The notes beneath the pieces were generated by a model, which was not told where the DNA came from, did no database searches, and was given only the letters and a program-made list of their open reading frames with translations. The translations under genes and the position numbers were made by a program. From NCBI RefSeq assembly GCF_000316665.1, contig NC_019678.1, positions 2,852,001-2,916,000 on the forward strand: a DNA stretch of 64,000 nt, written 5' to 3'. This document shows, in pieces, positions 48,086 through 57,621 of the stretch (position 1 is the first letter of the stretch; each line of letters opens with the position of its first letter). The stretch comes from Rivularia sp. PCC 7116 (lineage in GTDB: Bacteria; Cyanobacteriota; Cyanobacteriia; Cyanobacteriales; Nostocaceae).

Positions 48086-48982
48086 ATGAATAATTTCATA
48101 AAGGATAATATAGTATACACATCTGATAACCCTAAATTAGACTATCAGATTATTTTTACAAGAATCAAAAACGGTAATTTTGAATATATACTGGGCAGAT
48201 TTCGGATATTTAGAGGTATATATTCTCAGTATAGAAAACTGAGACAACTTCTACAGAAACCAAAAAAACATTTAAGCTTTCCTAGTCAAATAATTCACAA
48301 CTCGAATATCGGTATTCCTACTATTGTTGAATCTATTCAAAAAGACTCTTACTACGACCAACTAGAATTGAATGGTAAATCATTAGCTTCTATAGTAAAT
48401 GCTGGTCAAAATTTGCCTTTATCTACAGCATCACTAAATCTGTCATTTACTTATCGAGAATATATTCATAATCTCAAAGCAAAACATACAATTGCTATGG
48501 CGCATGTAGATGAACCGATGAAAATGGATGAAATATATCGGCTTAGGTATGATGATTTATTACTAGAAATATCGGAAAAATATCTAGGTTATTTTCCTGA
48601 TCAATGTGATGTCAGATTATGGTGGAGTTTTGCAAGTAACCTATCTTCAGAAGAAAGAAGAAGACAGTTACAGACGGTCGATTATCATTACGATATTCAT
48701 GGATTTAATTTCTTCTACATTAGTTTTTACCTAACTGATGTTGATGTTAATAGTGGTGCCCATGTTCTCGTGAAGTCAAGCCATAAAAATAAAAAAAACT
48801 CAATGCTTATTCGCAGTGCTAGATGTCCTGACGAAACAATACAGCAATATTACCCCCAAGAAGATATCGTAACTATTGAAGGAAAAGCAGGAAAATGCTT
48901 CCTAGAAGATACCTCTTGTTTTCACAAAGCTTTACCACCAATTGAACGTGACCGCTTATTTCTACAATTGAGGTATTATTAA
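48086..48982 (+). CDS. Phytanoyl-CoA dioxygenase-like Fe(II)/2-oxoglutarate enzyme
   Basis: Protein of 298 residues whose second half has the double-stranded beta-helix pattern of the PhyH family: His201 and Asp203 (YHYDIHGFNF, the H-x-D iron ligands), FYLTDVDVNSGAHVLVKSSHK, distal His280 in DTSCFHKALPP, and Arg290 as the likely 2-oxoglutarate anchor. The N-terminal 100 residues are unassigned. Placed between a glycosyltransferase and an aldo/keto reductase, it may oxidise a sugar or lipid of the polymer, but the substrate is unknown. One base separates it from the next gene. Confidence 0.8.
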   Translation: MNNFIKDNIVYTSDNPKLDYQIIFTRIKNGNFEYILGRFRIFRGIYSQYRKLRQLLQKPKKHLSFPSQIIHNSNIGIPTIVESIQKDSYYDQLELNGKSLASIVNAGQNLPLSTASLNLSFTYREYIHNLKAKHTIAMAHVDEPMKMDEIYRLRYDDLLLEISEKYLGYFPDQCDVRLWWSFASNLSSEERRRQLQTVDYHYDIHGFNFFYISFYLTDVDVNSGAHVLVKSSHKNKKNSMLIRSARCPDETIQQYYPQEDIVTIEGKAGKCFLEDTSCFHKALPPIERDRLFLQLRYY

Positions 48983-48983
48983 C

Positions 48984-49952
48984 ATGGAAAAAACTAAACT
49001 AGGCTTCGGTTGTGCTCCTATATTAGGTAGAGTTAGTAAGCGTGAAAGTCTGCAAGCGCTAAAAATTGCATACGAAGAGGGAATAAATTATTTTGACATT
49101 GCACGCTCCTATGGCTGGGGTGAAGCAGAATCTATACTAGGAAATTTCTTAGCCGAAAATAAAATACCTAGGGACAGGGTAGAGATAACAACAAAATTTG
49201 GTCTTGTACCAAAGAATAACAAGCTTATCAGATTATCTAAAAATATAGCAAGACAACTTATTAACCTTAATCCTAAAACTAAAAACTTAGTTAAGTCAGC
49301 AGCTAGTAAAGTTGCACCTAAAGTAGATTTTTCATTGGATACAGCAAAGGTAAGCATAGAAAAAAGTCTTAAATCTTTGCGTACCGATTATATTGATAAT
49401 TTATTACTCCACCAATACGATTTTCAGAATCCACCTAATGACATTACTGATATATTTAATTTTTTGGAGTTAGAAAAAAAACGCGGTACGATTAAAAATT
49501 ATGGATTCTCAACTTATCAATCACTAGATTTAGTAGCGAATTTTTTTATAACCAATAATTTAAACCCTGATATAATTCAAATTCCTTGCCAAATCAGCCA
49601 AAAACAAGATTATATTTGCTTTAAAGAGCTTACTCAAAAAGGGACAAATATTATTGTTCATTCACCTTTTAATATAGGTAAAAATTCTACATATATTTTT
49701 GATTATTTAGTTCGTAGCGATTTATTAAATCACTTAACTAATAGTTTAAACTTCCCTATTGAAAAAACTCAAGATATCTATTCAGTTTTACTTGCTTATT
49801 TCAAATCGATTAGTTCTCCCTATGCTATTGTTACTAGCATGTTCAATCTATCTCATATTAGAAAAAATAAAGAGATTATAGATAGACCTGTGCTCACTCA
49901 GAAGCAAGCCGAGTTATTCAAAAAAATTCTATCTGAAATTCAAGCATCCTGA
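48984..49952 (+). CDS. Aldo/keto reductase
   Basis: TIM-barrel NADPH-dependent oxidoreductase of 322 residues. The catalytic tetrad is visible: Asp38 and Tyr43 (YFDIARSYGWGEAE), Lys71 (VEITTKFG) and His143 (NLLLHQYDF). It begins one base after the dioxygenase and precedes a FkbM methyltransferase, so these three may form a small-molecule or sugar-tailoring subset of the locus. Substrate unknown. The C-terminal barrel strands are AT-rich and somewhat diverged from typical members. Confidence 0.9.
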   Translation: MEKTKLGFGCAPILGRVSKRESLQALKIAYEEGINYFDIARSYGWGEAESILGNFLAENKIPRDRVEITTKFGLVPKNNKLIRLSKNIARQLINLNPKTKNLVKSAASKVAPKVDFSLDTAKVSIEKSLKSLRTDYIDNLLLHQYDFQNPPNDITDIFNFLELEKKRGTIKNYGFSTYQSLDLVANFFITNNLNPDIIQIPCQISQKQDYICFKELTQKGTNIIVHSPFNIGKNSTYIFDYLVRSDLLNHLTNSLNFPIEKTQDIYSVLLAYFKSISSPYAIVTSMFNLSHIRKNKEIIDRPVLTQKQAELFKKILSEIQAS

Positions 49953-49965
49953 TTACTACCTTATT

Positions 49966-50691
49966 ATGAAACTAACATCATCTTTTATTCAGTCTCCTTT
50001 AGCAATTCAAGTTCGCTCTAATTTGAGAAAATCTCTCTTCGGGAGAAAAATGCTACAAACTATTGCTAGCTCAATAAACAAAGACTATGAGGCTCGGTTT
50101 AATAAAGAGCTACTTGAAAGTATAAAATCTGGAGATACAGTATGGGACATAGGAGCGAATGTTGGCTTTTATACCCGAAAGTTTTTGGATATTGTTGGAA
50201 CTGAAGGTCACGTCGTTGCAGTTGAACCAGCGCCATCGAGTGCGAAGGCATGTAGAAAGCTTATTAATCAGAATAATTATACAAACTTGACTGTAGTTGA
50301 ATCAGCACTTAGCAGTGAAGTTGGAACAGCTGAACTTTCAGTTGGTGAAGATCCAACTTCACCAACTAATCGATTATCACAGCCCTCATCAAATACTTTG
50401 GCAATATCTGTTAGTACCGGTGATGTTCTATTAGAAAATCTGAGTTATTACCCCAATATCATCAAGATAGATGTAGAAGGTTTTGAAGTAGAAGTACTGA
50501 AAGGAATGGAGACAGTTCTTTCATTTTCAAAATTAAGAGCAGTGTTCATTGAAGTTCATTTTAAACTTCTTGAAGAAAATGGTTACACAAATGCCATTAA
50601 AATGATAGTTCAAATATTAAGTCAACATGGATTTTCTACTAAATGGATAGATTTTTCACATATCGTAGGATTTAAATCTGTGATGAAATAA
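49966..50691 (+). CDS. FkbM family SAM-dependent methyltransferase
   Basis: Class I methyltransferase of 241 residues. Motif I is VWDIGANVGFYT (about 59-70), then HVVAVEPAPSSAKACRKLI (motif II acidic residue Glu), and PNIIKIDVEGFEVEVLKGM, the FkbM hallmark. FkbM proteins usually O-methylate sugars or polyketides, and polysaccharide loci commonly carry them. It starts 14 bases after the reductase and is very likely co-transcribed. It probably methylates a sugar hydroxyl of the repeat unit. Confidence 0.92.
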   Translation: MKLTSSFIQSPLAIQVRSNLRKSLFGRKMLQTIASSINKDYEARFNKELLESIKSGDTVWDIGANVGFYTRKFLDIVGTEGHVVAVEPAPSSAKACRKLINQNNYTNLTVVESALSSEVGTAELSVGEDPTSPTNRLSQPSSNTLAISVSTGDVLLENLSYYPNIIKIDVEGFEVEVLKGMETVLSFSKLRAVFIEVHFKLLEENGYTNAIKMIVQILSQHGFSTKWIDFSHIVGFKSVMK

Positions 50692-50736
50692 TCAGCCAAT
50701 TTTATGTTCCTCTAAAATTACCTAAATTAAATTAAG

Positions 50737-51573
50737 ATGCAATTATCTGTAATCATTTTGACATACAATGAAGCGCTAAATTTATCTACTTGTTTGGCAA
50801 GCTTAAAGTCCCTAGACGCAGACATTTTTATTGTAGACTCTGGCAGTTCCGATCAAACAGTTGAAATTGCAAAGCAAGCAAATTGCCAAGTTTTTTACAA
50901 CCCTTTTGAAAATCAAGCTAAACAACTTAACTGGGCATTAGAAAATTTACCTATAAAAACTCCCTGGATAATGCGGCTCGATGCTGACGAACGAATCACT
51001 CCTGAATTAGCAGAAGAACTCAAACAAGTTTTACCCCAAACTCCAGAGGAAATTACAGGCTATCAAGTCAAACGCCGCGTCTTTTTTATGGGACGCTGGA
51101 TTCGTCATGGCGGTTACTATCCTACTTGGCTTTTACGTGTGTGGCGTACAGGTATAGGTAACTGCGAACAACGCTGGATGGACGAGCATATTGTCCTATC
51201 TAAGGGTAAAGTAGCTAATCTCAAACATGACATTATCGACGAAAATCACAAAGGCTTAAACTTCTGGACAGATAAGCATAACCGCTATGCTGATCGAGAA
51301 GTTAAAGACATGCTAGGTTCAATTGTTGATGGTAAAGATGATTTGTTAAAAGTAAGTCAACATTCTCAAGTGACTCAACGGCGTTGGGTGAAAACAAATC
51401 TTTATGTGCGATCGCCCCTCTTTGTGAGAGCTTTCATTTACTTTTTACTGCGCTATTTCATTGGTTTAGGCTTCTTAGATGGCAAAGAGGGTATGATATT
51501 TCATTTCTTGCAAGGTTTTTGGTATCGCTTTCTAGTTGATGCCAAAATTTATGAGATGCGATTTAAAAACTAA
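50737..51573 (+). CDS. Glycosyltransferase family 2 (WaaE/KdtX-like)
   Basis: GT-A transferase of 278 residues. The opening LSVIILTYNEALNLSTCLASL and FIVDSGSSDQT are the nucleotide-binding start of GT2. The metal-binding DxD is RLDADER (Asp82, Asp84). YPTWLLRVWRTG and MDEHIVLSKGKVANL resemble WaaE/KdtX-type lipopolysaccharide or colanic-acid enzymes. A hydrophobic region near 230-262 suggests membrane association. It likely adds a sugar in the same polymer pathway. An SGNH-hydrolase remnant begins immediately after its stop. Confidence 0.93.
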   Translation: MQLSVIILTYNEALNLSTCLASLKSLDADIFIVDSGSSDQTVEIAKQANCQVFYNPFENQAKQLNWALENLPIKTPWIMRLDADERITPELAEELKQVLPQTPEEITGYQVKRRVFFMGRWIRHGGYYPTWLLRVWRTGIGNCEQRWMDEHIVLSKGKVANLKHDIIDENHKGLNFWTDKHNRYADREVKDMLGSIVDGKDDLLKVSQHSQVTQRRWVKTNLYVRSPLFVRAFIYFLLRYFIGLGFLDGKEGMIFHFLQGFWYRFLVDAKIYEMRFKN

Positions 51574-51575
51574 AG

Positions 51576-51779
51576 TTTTATGAATTAGACATTTTCAAAC
51601 AATTACAAATTCCTGCCGTCGATGCCCATACAACCTGGTCTAAATTGCCTTTCACCGATATAAAATCATATTATAGAGACCGGGTTCACTTCAACGAAAC
51701 TGGCAATCAAGCTATAGCTGAATTACTATCAAAAAAGCTTTGCACTAATGCCGAATTAAAACTTTGTTCCAAAAATTAA
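51576..51779 (+). pseudogene. C-terminal fragment of an SGNH/GDSL hydrolase
   Basis: A 67-codon frame with no usable start encodes FYELDIFKQLQIPAVDAHTT and then DRVHFNETGNQAIAELLSKK, ending in a stop. The D-x-x-H segment followed by N-x-x-G is block V, holding the catalytic Asp/His of SGNH hydrolases. The N-terminal part with the GDS serine is absent; the glycosyltransferase gene ends three bases before. It is a 5'-truncated remnant, possibly of a polysaccharide O-acetyl esterase. Confidence 0.75.
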
Positions 51780-51788
51780 TTTTAATTA

Positions 51789-52394
51789 ATGAAATGGCTT
51801 TCTAATTTCATATTTAAATACCGATTTATTGGCTTAGCAGCATTTCTCCTAATTCTGCTAGCAACAATCCCCATAAAATTAGCCATTGCATCCTATCAAG
51901 CACCACAACCCCAAGCTATTTTTATGCTTGGTGGTGGTTCAGATCGAGAAAAATTTACTGCCAAATTTGCTCAAAATCATCCGTCTTTAAATATTTGGGT
52001 TTCTAGCGGTAGTTCCTGCGATAAAGCAAACAAGATTTTTCGCAAAGCGGGTATTCCTGAAGAACGAGTAAACCTTGACTACCGTGCTGTAGATACAGTC
52101 ACTAATTTTACTTCTTTAGTAAAAGACTTTGAAAAACTTAATCTAAAACATTTATATATAGTAACTTCTGATTTTCATCTGCCCAGAGCAAAGGCGATCG
52201 CCACAATTGTTCTTGGCAGCCACGGTATCACATTTACTGGTGTTTCTGTTCCTTCGCAGCAATCGGAAGAATCACTTTTACATATTTCTCGCGATATATT
52301 TCGTTCTATATTTTGGATTATTACAGGTCGCACCGGCGCAAGCCTTAATCCCGATCTTCCTTCCCGTAATGGTAGAAGATGCGACAACCAATAA
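51789..52394 (+). CDS. YdcF family (DUF218) membrane-anchored protein
   Basis: Protein of 201 residues: one N-terminal membrane helix (about 13-33), then a DUF218 domain with FMLGGGSDREKF, WVSSGSS, DTVTNFTSLVKDF and IVTSDFHLPRAKAI, the conserved motifs of the YdcF/ElyC/SanA family. Members influence envelope glycan or lipid-carrier metabolism in some bacteria; the biochemical activity is not settled. It lies nine bases after the hydrolase fragment and closes the polysaccharide locus. Confidence 0.9.
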   Translation: MKWLSNFIFKYRFIGLAAFLLILLATIPIKLAIASYQAPQPQAIFMLGGGSDREKFTAKFAQNHPSLNIWVSSGSSCDKANKIFRKAGIPEERVNLDYRAVDTVTNFTSLVKDFEKLNLKHLYIVTSDFHLPRAKAIATIVLGSHGITFTGVSVPSQQSEESLLHISRDIFRSIFWIITGRTGASLNPDLPSRNGRRCDNQ

Positions 52395-52456
52395 CTGGTA
52401 ACTGCTAACTGTTAATATCCGCTACCATCAAGTAAGACGGTTATGTCATAGCACGT

Positions 52457-53209
52457 ATGTACCAAACAGACCCGCCAATTCCTCCAAAAGAAAGTCTTCC
52501 TACAATGTACGATCTACCTAGTGAAGACCCAGAGGAACTGGGAAGGCCAGATGAATTTCATATTTATCAGCCGCAATTGTTGGAGGAAACTTTCCGTCCG
52601 CAAACTTATGGTGCCGATCAAGTTTTTGTTGCTAGCGATTTAAATCTTTACTATGATTCCCGCAATCCTTTATGGTATAAACGTCCCGATTGGTTTGCAG
52701 TAGTCGGAAATTCTAGGTTTTATCAACGGAGAGATTTGCGCTTAAGTTATGTCATTTGGCAAGAAGGGATAAATCCTTTTGTTGCGGTAGAATTGATTTC
52801 TCCCGGAACTGAGAAAGAAGATTTAGGTCAAAGTTTACGTATAGTAGAAGAAAACCAACCACCAACTAAATGGCAAGTTTACGAACAAATTTTAAGAGTT
52901 CCTTATTACATTGTATTTGACCGATATACAGATAATTTACGAGCATTTGTTCTTCAAGCTGATTCTTATACAGAATTAAACTTAGTAGAACCCCGTATTT
53001 GGATGCCAAGATTAGAAATAGGTTTGGGACTTTGGCAAGGTAATTATAAAGGCATCGAACGGTTGTGGTTGCGCTGGTATGAAGATAACGGTAATTGGAT
53101 ACCAACTCCAACAGAACAAGAAAGTCAACGAGCCGAGCAAGAACGCCAAAGAGCCGAGCGTTTGGCTGCAAAACTGCGAGAATTAGGGGTTAACCCCGAT
53201 GAACTGTAG
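52457..53209 (+). CDS. Uma2 (DUF820) family protein
   Basis: Restriction-endonuclease-fold protein of 250 residues. It has ADQVFVASDLNLYY, the core KRPDWFAVVG (P-D strand), FVAVELISPGTEKED (the E-x-S/K-like catalytic strand), and YYIVFDRYTDNLRAFVL. A charged coiled tail rich in EQERQRAERLAAKLRELGVNP follows and is common in cyanobacterial members. These proteins occur in large numbers in cyanobacteria, and their role is unknown despite the endonuclease name. It is probably monocistronic. Confidence 0.92.
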   Translation: MYQTDPPIPPKESLPTMYDLPSEDPEELGRPDEFHIYQPQLLEETFRPQTYGADQVFVASDLNLYYDSRNPLWYKRPDWFAVVGNSRFYQRRDLRLSYVIWQEGINPFVAVELISPGTEKEDLGQSLRIVEENQPPTKWQVYEQILRVPYYIVFDRYTDNLRAFVLQADSYTELNLVEPRIWMPRLEIGLGLWQGNYKGIERLWLRWYEDNGNWIPTPTEQESQRAEQERQRAERLAAKLRELGVNPDEL

Positions 53210-53432
53210 AGACGCGATTATTGCTTGTTGATATCGCTTATCTACAACTATGTGAGAAATTGTATATTATATTTTTGGTCATCCGCTGTATCTTTGTTGG
53301 TTCTCAACATCAACAAGGCAATATATATTAGCTAAGATGATACACAGCCCCGTTAGAGGTTTGTTGTATTTTCTCATAATAAGAACTGCAATAACTAACT
53401 AAAAATAACGCCCCTCCACAAAAAGGTAACTC

Positions 53433-54905
53433 ATGCAAACAAGTACTCTGCTTCTTTCCAAACAACTTCCCAATCTGCAATACTCTTCTACACAAGAGCA
53501 GTTTGATGAAACTTGGGCAGCACCTTTGTCTACTCTCTTGGGTTTAGGACGTGCTGCGGGCGCTGACTTTCTGGAATTCTTTTTAGAGCGCGTAAATTAT
53601 ATTAGTTGCTTAGCAGAAGAGGACACTATTACCAGCATTACCCCCCGTCTTTCTACTGGTGCGGGAGTTAGGGTATTTCGCGGTAAAGCTGATTGCTATG
53701 TTAGTACAAATGACATTTCTTTTAATGGTTTGAAGGCGGCTTTGGAAAAAGCTTTGGCGATTGTGGGATTGCAATTACCCGCCCCAAATGCTTTTATCCC
53801 CGAAATTAACCTAGAACTATTTAGAGACTACGCATCAAAGAGAGGCAAAATTGCATGGTTACCTTTATGTACTACCATGCGAGAAATGGGAGAAGTGTTG
53901 CTTGACAGTACTAATCAGCTAAAGCAAAAAGCTAGTCATATTCAATCCCGTCGTGCTTCTTATTTCCGCGATTGGCAAGAAGTTTTAGTTGCTGCGAGCG
54001 ATGGAACTTTTGCCCGCGATATCCGTTTAACTCAATCGGTAGCGTTAAGTTTGTTGTGTGCTGATGGCGCGCATCGCAGTTCTATAGCCGAGCGTGGTGG
54101 CAACACTAGCGACCCCAATTTTCTCAAAACTTGGGATTTCCAACAAGCAGCAGAGAAAGTCAGCGAATCTGCCGGAAAAATGCTTTACGCTGACTATGTA
54201 GAATCGGGTAATTATCCGATTATTATGGCGAATCACTTTGGTGGAGTAATTTTTCACGAAGCTTGCGGACACTTACTGGAAACGACTCAAATTGAACGTA
54301 ATACGACTCCTTTTGCAGATAAAAAAGGCGAAAAAATTGCTCATGAAGCTTTAACAGCTTGGGATGAAGGGCGTACCGATAATGCTTTTGGCACCATTGA
54401 TATGGATGATGAAGGTATGCCAGCCCAAAGAACTTTATTAATTGAAAAAGGCATTCTTAAGAATTTCTTGGCAGATAGAACTGGTTCGGTACGTACCGGA
54501 CATCCGAGAACAGGTAGCGGAAGAAGACAGAATTTCACTTATGCTGCGGCTAGTCGGATGCGAAATACTTATATTGCTACCGGCGAGCATTCTATAGATG
54601 ATTTGTTTGCCTCTATTGATAAAGGTATTTACTGTAAGAAAATGGGTGGTGGTAGCGTCGGTGCTACTGGTGAATTTAATTTCGGCGTAGAGGAAGCCTA
54701 TTTGATTGAAAACGGTAAAATGACTAAACCTTTAAAAGGAGCTATTCTTATAGGCGAAGCTCAGGAAATTATGAATAAAATTTCCATGTGTTCGAGCGAT
54801 TTATCTTTAGCTCCGGGTTTCTGTGGCTCTGTTAGTGGTAGCATTTATACTACCGTAGGGCAACCACACATCAAAGTTGATTCGATTACCGTTGGCGGAC
54901 GCTAA
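53433..54905 (+). CDS. tldD: TldD metalloprotease subunit
   Basis: Zinc protease subunit of 490 residues. The metal-binding HEACGH (His275, Glu276, His280) lies in [13 protein letters not shown] and is followed by the glycine-rich [20 protein letters not shown] and [14 protein letters not shown]. TldD works as a heterodimer with TldE/PmbA to trim unfolded peptides, microcin precursors or antitoxins in known systems. The partner gene lies 305 bases downstream on the same strand. No RiPP precursor or toxin-antitoxin gene is visible nearby. Confidence 0.95.
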   Translation: MQTSTLLLSKQLPNLQYSSTQEQFDETWAAPLSTLLGLGRAAGADFLEFFLERVNYISCLAEEDTITSITPRLSTGAGVRVFRGKADCYVSTNDISFNGLKAALEKALAIVGLQLPAPNAFIPEINLELFRDYASKRGKIAWLPLCTTMREMGEVLLDSTNQLKQKASHIQSRRASYFRDWQEVLVAASDGTFARDIRLTQSVALSLLCADGAHRSSIAERGGNTSDPNFLKTWDFQQAAEKVSESAGKMLYADYVESGNYPIIMANHFGGVIFHEACGHLLETTQIERNTTPFADKKGEKIAHEALTAWDEGRTDNAFGTIDMDDEGMPAQRTLLIEKGILKNFLADRTGSVRTGHPRTGSGRRQNFTYAAASRMRNTYIATGEHSIDDLFASIDKGIYCKKMGGGSVGATGEFNFGVEEAYLIENGKMTKPLKGAILIGEAQEIMNKISMCSSDLSLAPGFCGSVSGSIYTTVGQPHIKVDSITVGGR

Positions 54906-55210
54906 AGGAATCCGATCATTTTAGATTTTAAGGACACTGCGGTTTTGGGGGTTTTCACTATTGGCAGGTGTCCGGGATTTTGGATTGTCCTTATAGATAA
55001 TTAACATTGGGTAAGGCATAAGCTTTACCCAATAAAAATAGTTACTAAAATAAGCCGTTTCTATAAAGCCAATCCAACATCGTAGATTCAAAATATAGGG
55101 TTAACTATTGCCAATTCTATAATTCCCTAATTTCTAAAAATCAATCTACAATCAAACCAGATTCTTATAGTTTACCTACCTAATATTGAAATCTTTTTAT
55201 CTAGAAAATT
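54906..55210. other. Spacer between tldD and tldE, no gene seen
   Basis: AT-rich spacer of 305 bases. A weak stem GGACAC/GTGTCC (about 54931-54976) encloses a G-rich loop. No reading frame is convincing. The length suggests tldE may have its own promoter. Confidence 0.5.
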
Positions 55211-56554
55211 ATGCCTAACATCCAAGAAATTGCAGCTTCTGCGAAAGAAAGTGCCGATAAAATTGGCATCAAAAAGTTTGATATTTATGGCTCGGCAGTA
55301 GATTCAACTAGCGTTCAAGTCGATCAAGGCGAGCCAAAACAAGTGAAAGCAACTAATCTTTCTGGTGTCACCGTGCGAGTTTGGAATCAAGATAATACAA
55401 TGGGTGTCACCAGTACTACAGATATCGATCCCAAAGGATTAGAATTGGCTTTAAAAACTGCATTTGAGGCTAGTTCATTTGGTGTCAAAGAAAATGTACC
55501 CGATTTTAGTCCCGAAGCTAAAGCACCAATAAATAACGGTAAATCTCACGAGCAGGCAAATCAGGCACCCGTTTCATCTTTAATAGATAGTTTGTTAGCA
55601 GCAGAAAAAGAAGTGCTTGCGTCTCATGAAGCGATTAAAGGAGTACCCTATAATTCTTTATCGCAAAGAGAAATTGATAGATTTTATCTTAATAGCGATG
55701 GTGCAATGAGAGCTGAATCTCATTCTTTAGCTTCAGTTTTTCTTTACAGTAAAACTGAAGAAGAAGGAAGAAAACCTCGCAGTGCAGGTGCCTTTAGAAT
55801 CAGTCATGGTATGGATGATTTAGATATCAATGGCTGTATTAAGGAAACTGCTGAAAAAACTATCAGCCATTTAAATTATCGAAAAATTCCTACTGGTAAA
55901 TACATGGTTGTGTTTTCCCCAGATGCTTTTTTGAGCCTGTTGGGTGCTTTTTCTAATTTGTTCAACGCTCAAAGTATTCTTGATAAACAAAGTTTATCTA
56001 CTCCTGATGATTTAGGTAAGGAGATTGCTTCTCCGTTGCTGTCGCTGTACGATGATGCACTTCATTCAGCAAATATTGGTGCAGAGACATTTGATGGAGA
56101 AGGAACTCCCACTCGTAAAATATCGCTAATTGAAAACGGAGTTTTGAAGAATTTTCTTCACAGTGCGGGTACTGCGAAACGAATGAATGCTCAACCTACA
56201 GGAAATGCAAATATCGGCGCAAAAGTTACCGTTAGCCCTAATTTCTATCACGTTTTTGCGAGTAAAGCGCCAGAGCAAGAATTCAGTTTAGAAACTGCAG
56301 AAAATGTAGTTTTAGTGGATGATTTACAGGCACTGCACGCAGGAGTTAGGGCTTTACAAGGTTCATTCTCTTTACCATTTGATGGTTGGTTGATGAATAA
56401 AGGAGAAAAAACCAGTATTGATTCAGCAACTATAGCTGGAGATTTTTGCGAACTTCTTAAATCAATTGTGTATGTGGAGAAGGAAGAAGAATTAACTCCC
56501 GGAGGAGTTTGCCCTCGTATTTGGGTTGAAGGTTTATCAATTACTGGGGAATAA
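55211..56554 (+). CDS. pmbA: TldE/PmbA protease subunit
   Basis: Inactive-site partner of TldD, 447 residues. It lacks the HExxxH motif and has the family segments YGSAVDSTSVQVDQGEPKQV (N-terminal domain) and HSAGTAKRMNAQPTGNANIG plus SIDSATIAGDFCELLKSI near the C-terminus. TldE shapes the peptide channel of the TldD/E complex. Same orientation and order as TldD; together they should form a complete complex. Confidence 0.94.
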   Translation: MPNIQEIAASAKESADKIGIKKFDIYGSAVDSTSVQVDQGEPKQVKATNLSGVTVRVWNQDNTMGVTSTTDIDPKGLELALKTAFEASSFGVKENVPDFSPEAKAPINNGKSHEQANQAPVSSLIDSLLAAEKEVLASHEAIKGVPYNSLSQREIDRFYLNSDGAMRAESHSLASVFLYSKTEEEGRKPRSAGAFRISHGMDDLDINGCIKETAEKTISHLNYRKIPTGKYMVVFSPDAFLSLLGAFSNLFNAQSILDKQSLSTPDDLGKEIASPLLSLYDDALHSANIGAETFDGEGTPTRKISLIENGVLKNFLHSAGTAKRMNAQPTGNANIGAKVTVSPNFYHVFASKAPEQEFSLETAENVVLVDDLQALHAGVRALQGSFSLPFDGWLMNKGEKTSIDSATIAGDFCELLKSIVYVEKEEELTPGGVCPRIWVEGLSITGE

Positions 56555-56867
56555 TTGAGTATACCCTAGGGTTAATTTTCTTCAAGGAGTTTGAGAGGGT
56601 GTTTATAAAATAAATTTAAAGTAGGGTGTGTTACGGCTTTTGGGATTCGATAGCAAAAAGAACAGGTGAGAATTTGCCGTAACGCACCAAAAACCCCTAG
56701 TAAGTAGCACAGATACGATATAAATAACCATTGATTCTTATTAATAATGCTAGAAAAAATATAAAATTCTTCTATTTAATAGCAAAACAGGTAGAATTAA
56801 TCAGCGTTTGACTGCTTACTTAATTCCACCCAAATATAATTTATTTTATTAGTAATAATTAAAAGCT
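56555..56867. repeat. Spacer with a GTTACGGC inverted repeat
   Basis: GGTGTGTTACGGC at 56625-56637 pairs with GCCGTAACGCACC at 56676-56688 (12 of 13). It resembles the inverted repeat at 31239-31303 and is probably a REP-like or MITE-like cyanobacterial sequence. No gene is seen between the convergent tldE and pentapeptide genes. Confidence 0.55.
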
Positions 56868-57323
56868 TTATTCTTGCTCTTCCAGATATTGACCACCAAC
56901 GCCTATAGAGGTATTAAATACGTCTGCACCAGTTAAATTCGCACCTACCAATGTTGCATCTTCTAATTGAGCGCTATATAGCTGAGAATCACTCAAATTA
57001 GCATTTGTCAAGTCAGCTTTATTTAGAGTTGTGCTATTAATGAAAGCACCTTCTAAATTTGCACCTCTTAAATTCGCACCAGTTAAATCGGCTCCTTCTA
57101 AATTTGCTTCTTCAAGATCTGCACCTCTTAAATCGGCGTTTCTTAAATCAACACCAATTAAATGAGCGCCTCTTAAATTAGCACCTCTTAAATTACAGCC
57201 ATAACATTCTCTCGTTAGATTTAACTGCAATACCTGTCTGGATACAGGTTTTTCAGCTTGAGCGGTACCTCCTACAAACATAGTAGTTAGTACTGCTGCC
57301 GCTGCTATCAGTTTAGTTTTCAT
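56868..57323 (-). CDS. Exported pentapeptide-repeat protein
   Basis: Protein of 151 residues. A signal peptide (MKTKLIAAAAVLTTMFVGGTAQA) precedes a CYGC motif near residue 36 and about 18 tandem A(D/N)LxG pentapeptides (for example RGANLRGAHLIGVDLRNADL) that should form a right-handed quadrilateral helix. GGAGGA lies about ten bases before the ATG on the minus strand. Such small periplasmic or lumenal pentapeptide proteins are abundant in cyanobacteria and their role is unknown. The two cysteines could form a disulfide at the helix cap. Confidence 0.92.
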   Translation of the reverse strand: MKTKLIAAAAVLTTMFVGGTAQAEKPVSRQVLQLNLTRECYGCNLRGANLRGAHLIGVDLRNADLRGADLEEANLEGADLTGANLRGANLEGAFINSTTLNKADLTNANLSDSQLYSAQLEDATLVGANLTGADVFNTSIGVGGQYLEEQE

Positions 57324-57621
57324 ACTTTAATTCCTCCACCATAAAGCAAATCTTGCTAATTTATTTATTAAAGATAAGATTTTATACTTTGCCTTTTAGA
57401 GACAAACATGCAAATTATCTTAATTATCAAGAATTGCAAAATCTTCTGTTCAATCGACTATTTATATAATTGCTTAAATTGAATGTAATGTCTTCATCCT
57501 AACGATTGAAAATGAAAATATATAGGAATATATTTGCATTCAATAAATAATATAAATATCTTTTATTCGTATTCCGAAGAGAGAGCGTCGGGATAAATTA
57601 GCCAAAAACGATCCATATTTC

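Noticed and set aside
53433-56554. TldD/TldE as part of a RiPP or toxin-antitoxin locus
   Set aside because: No precursor peptide, modification enzyme or toxin gene is seen within several kilobases; the pair is also a common housekeeping protease.
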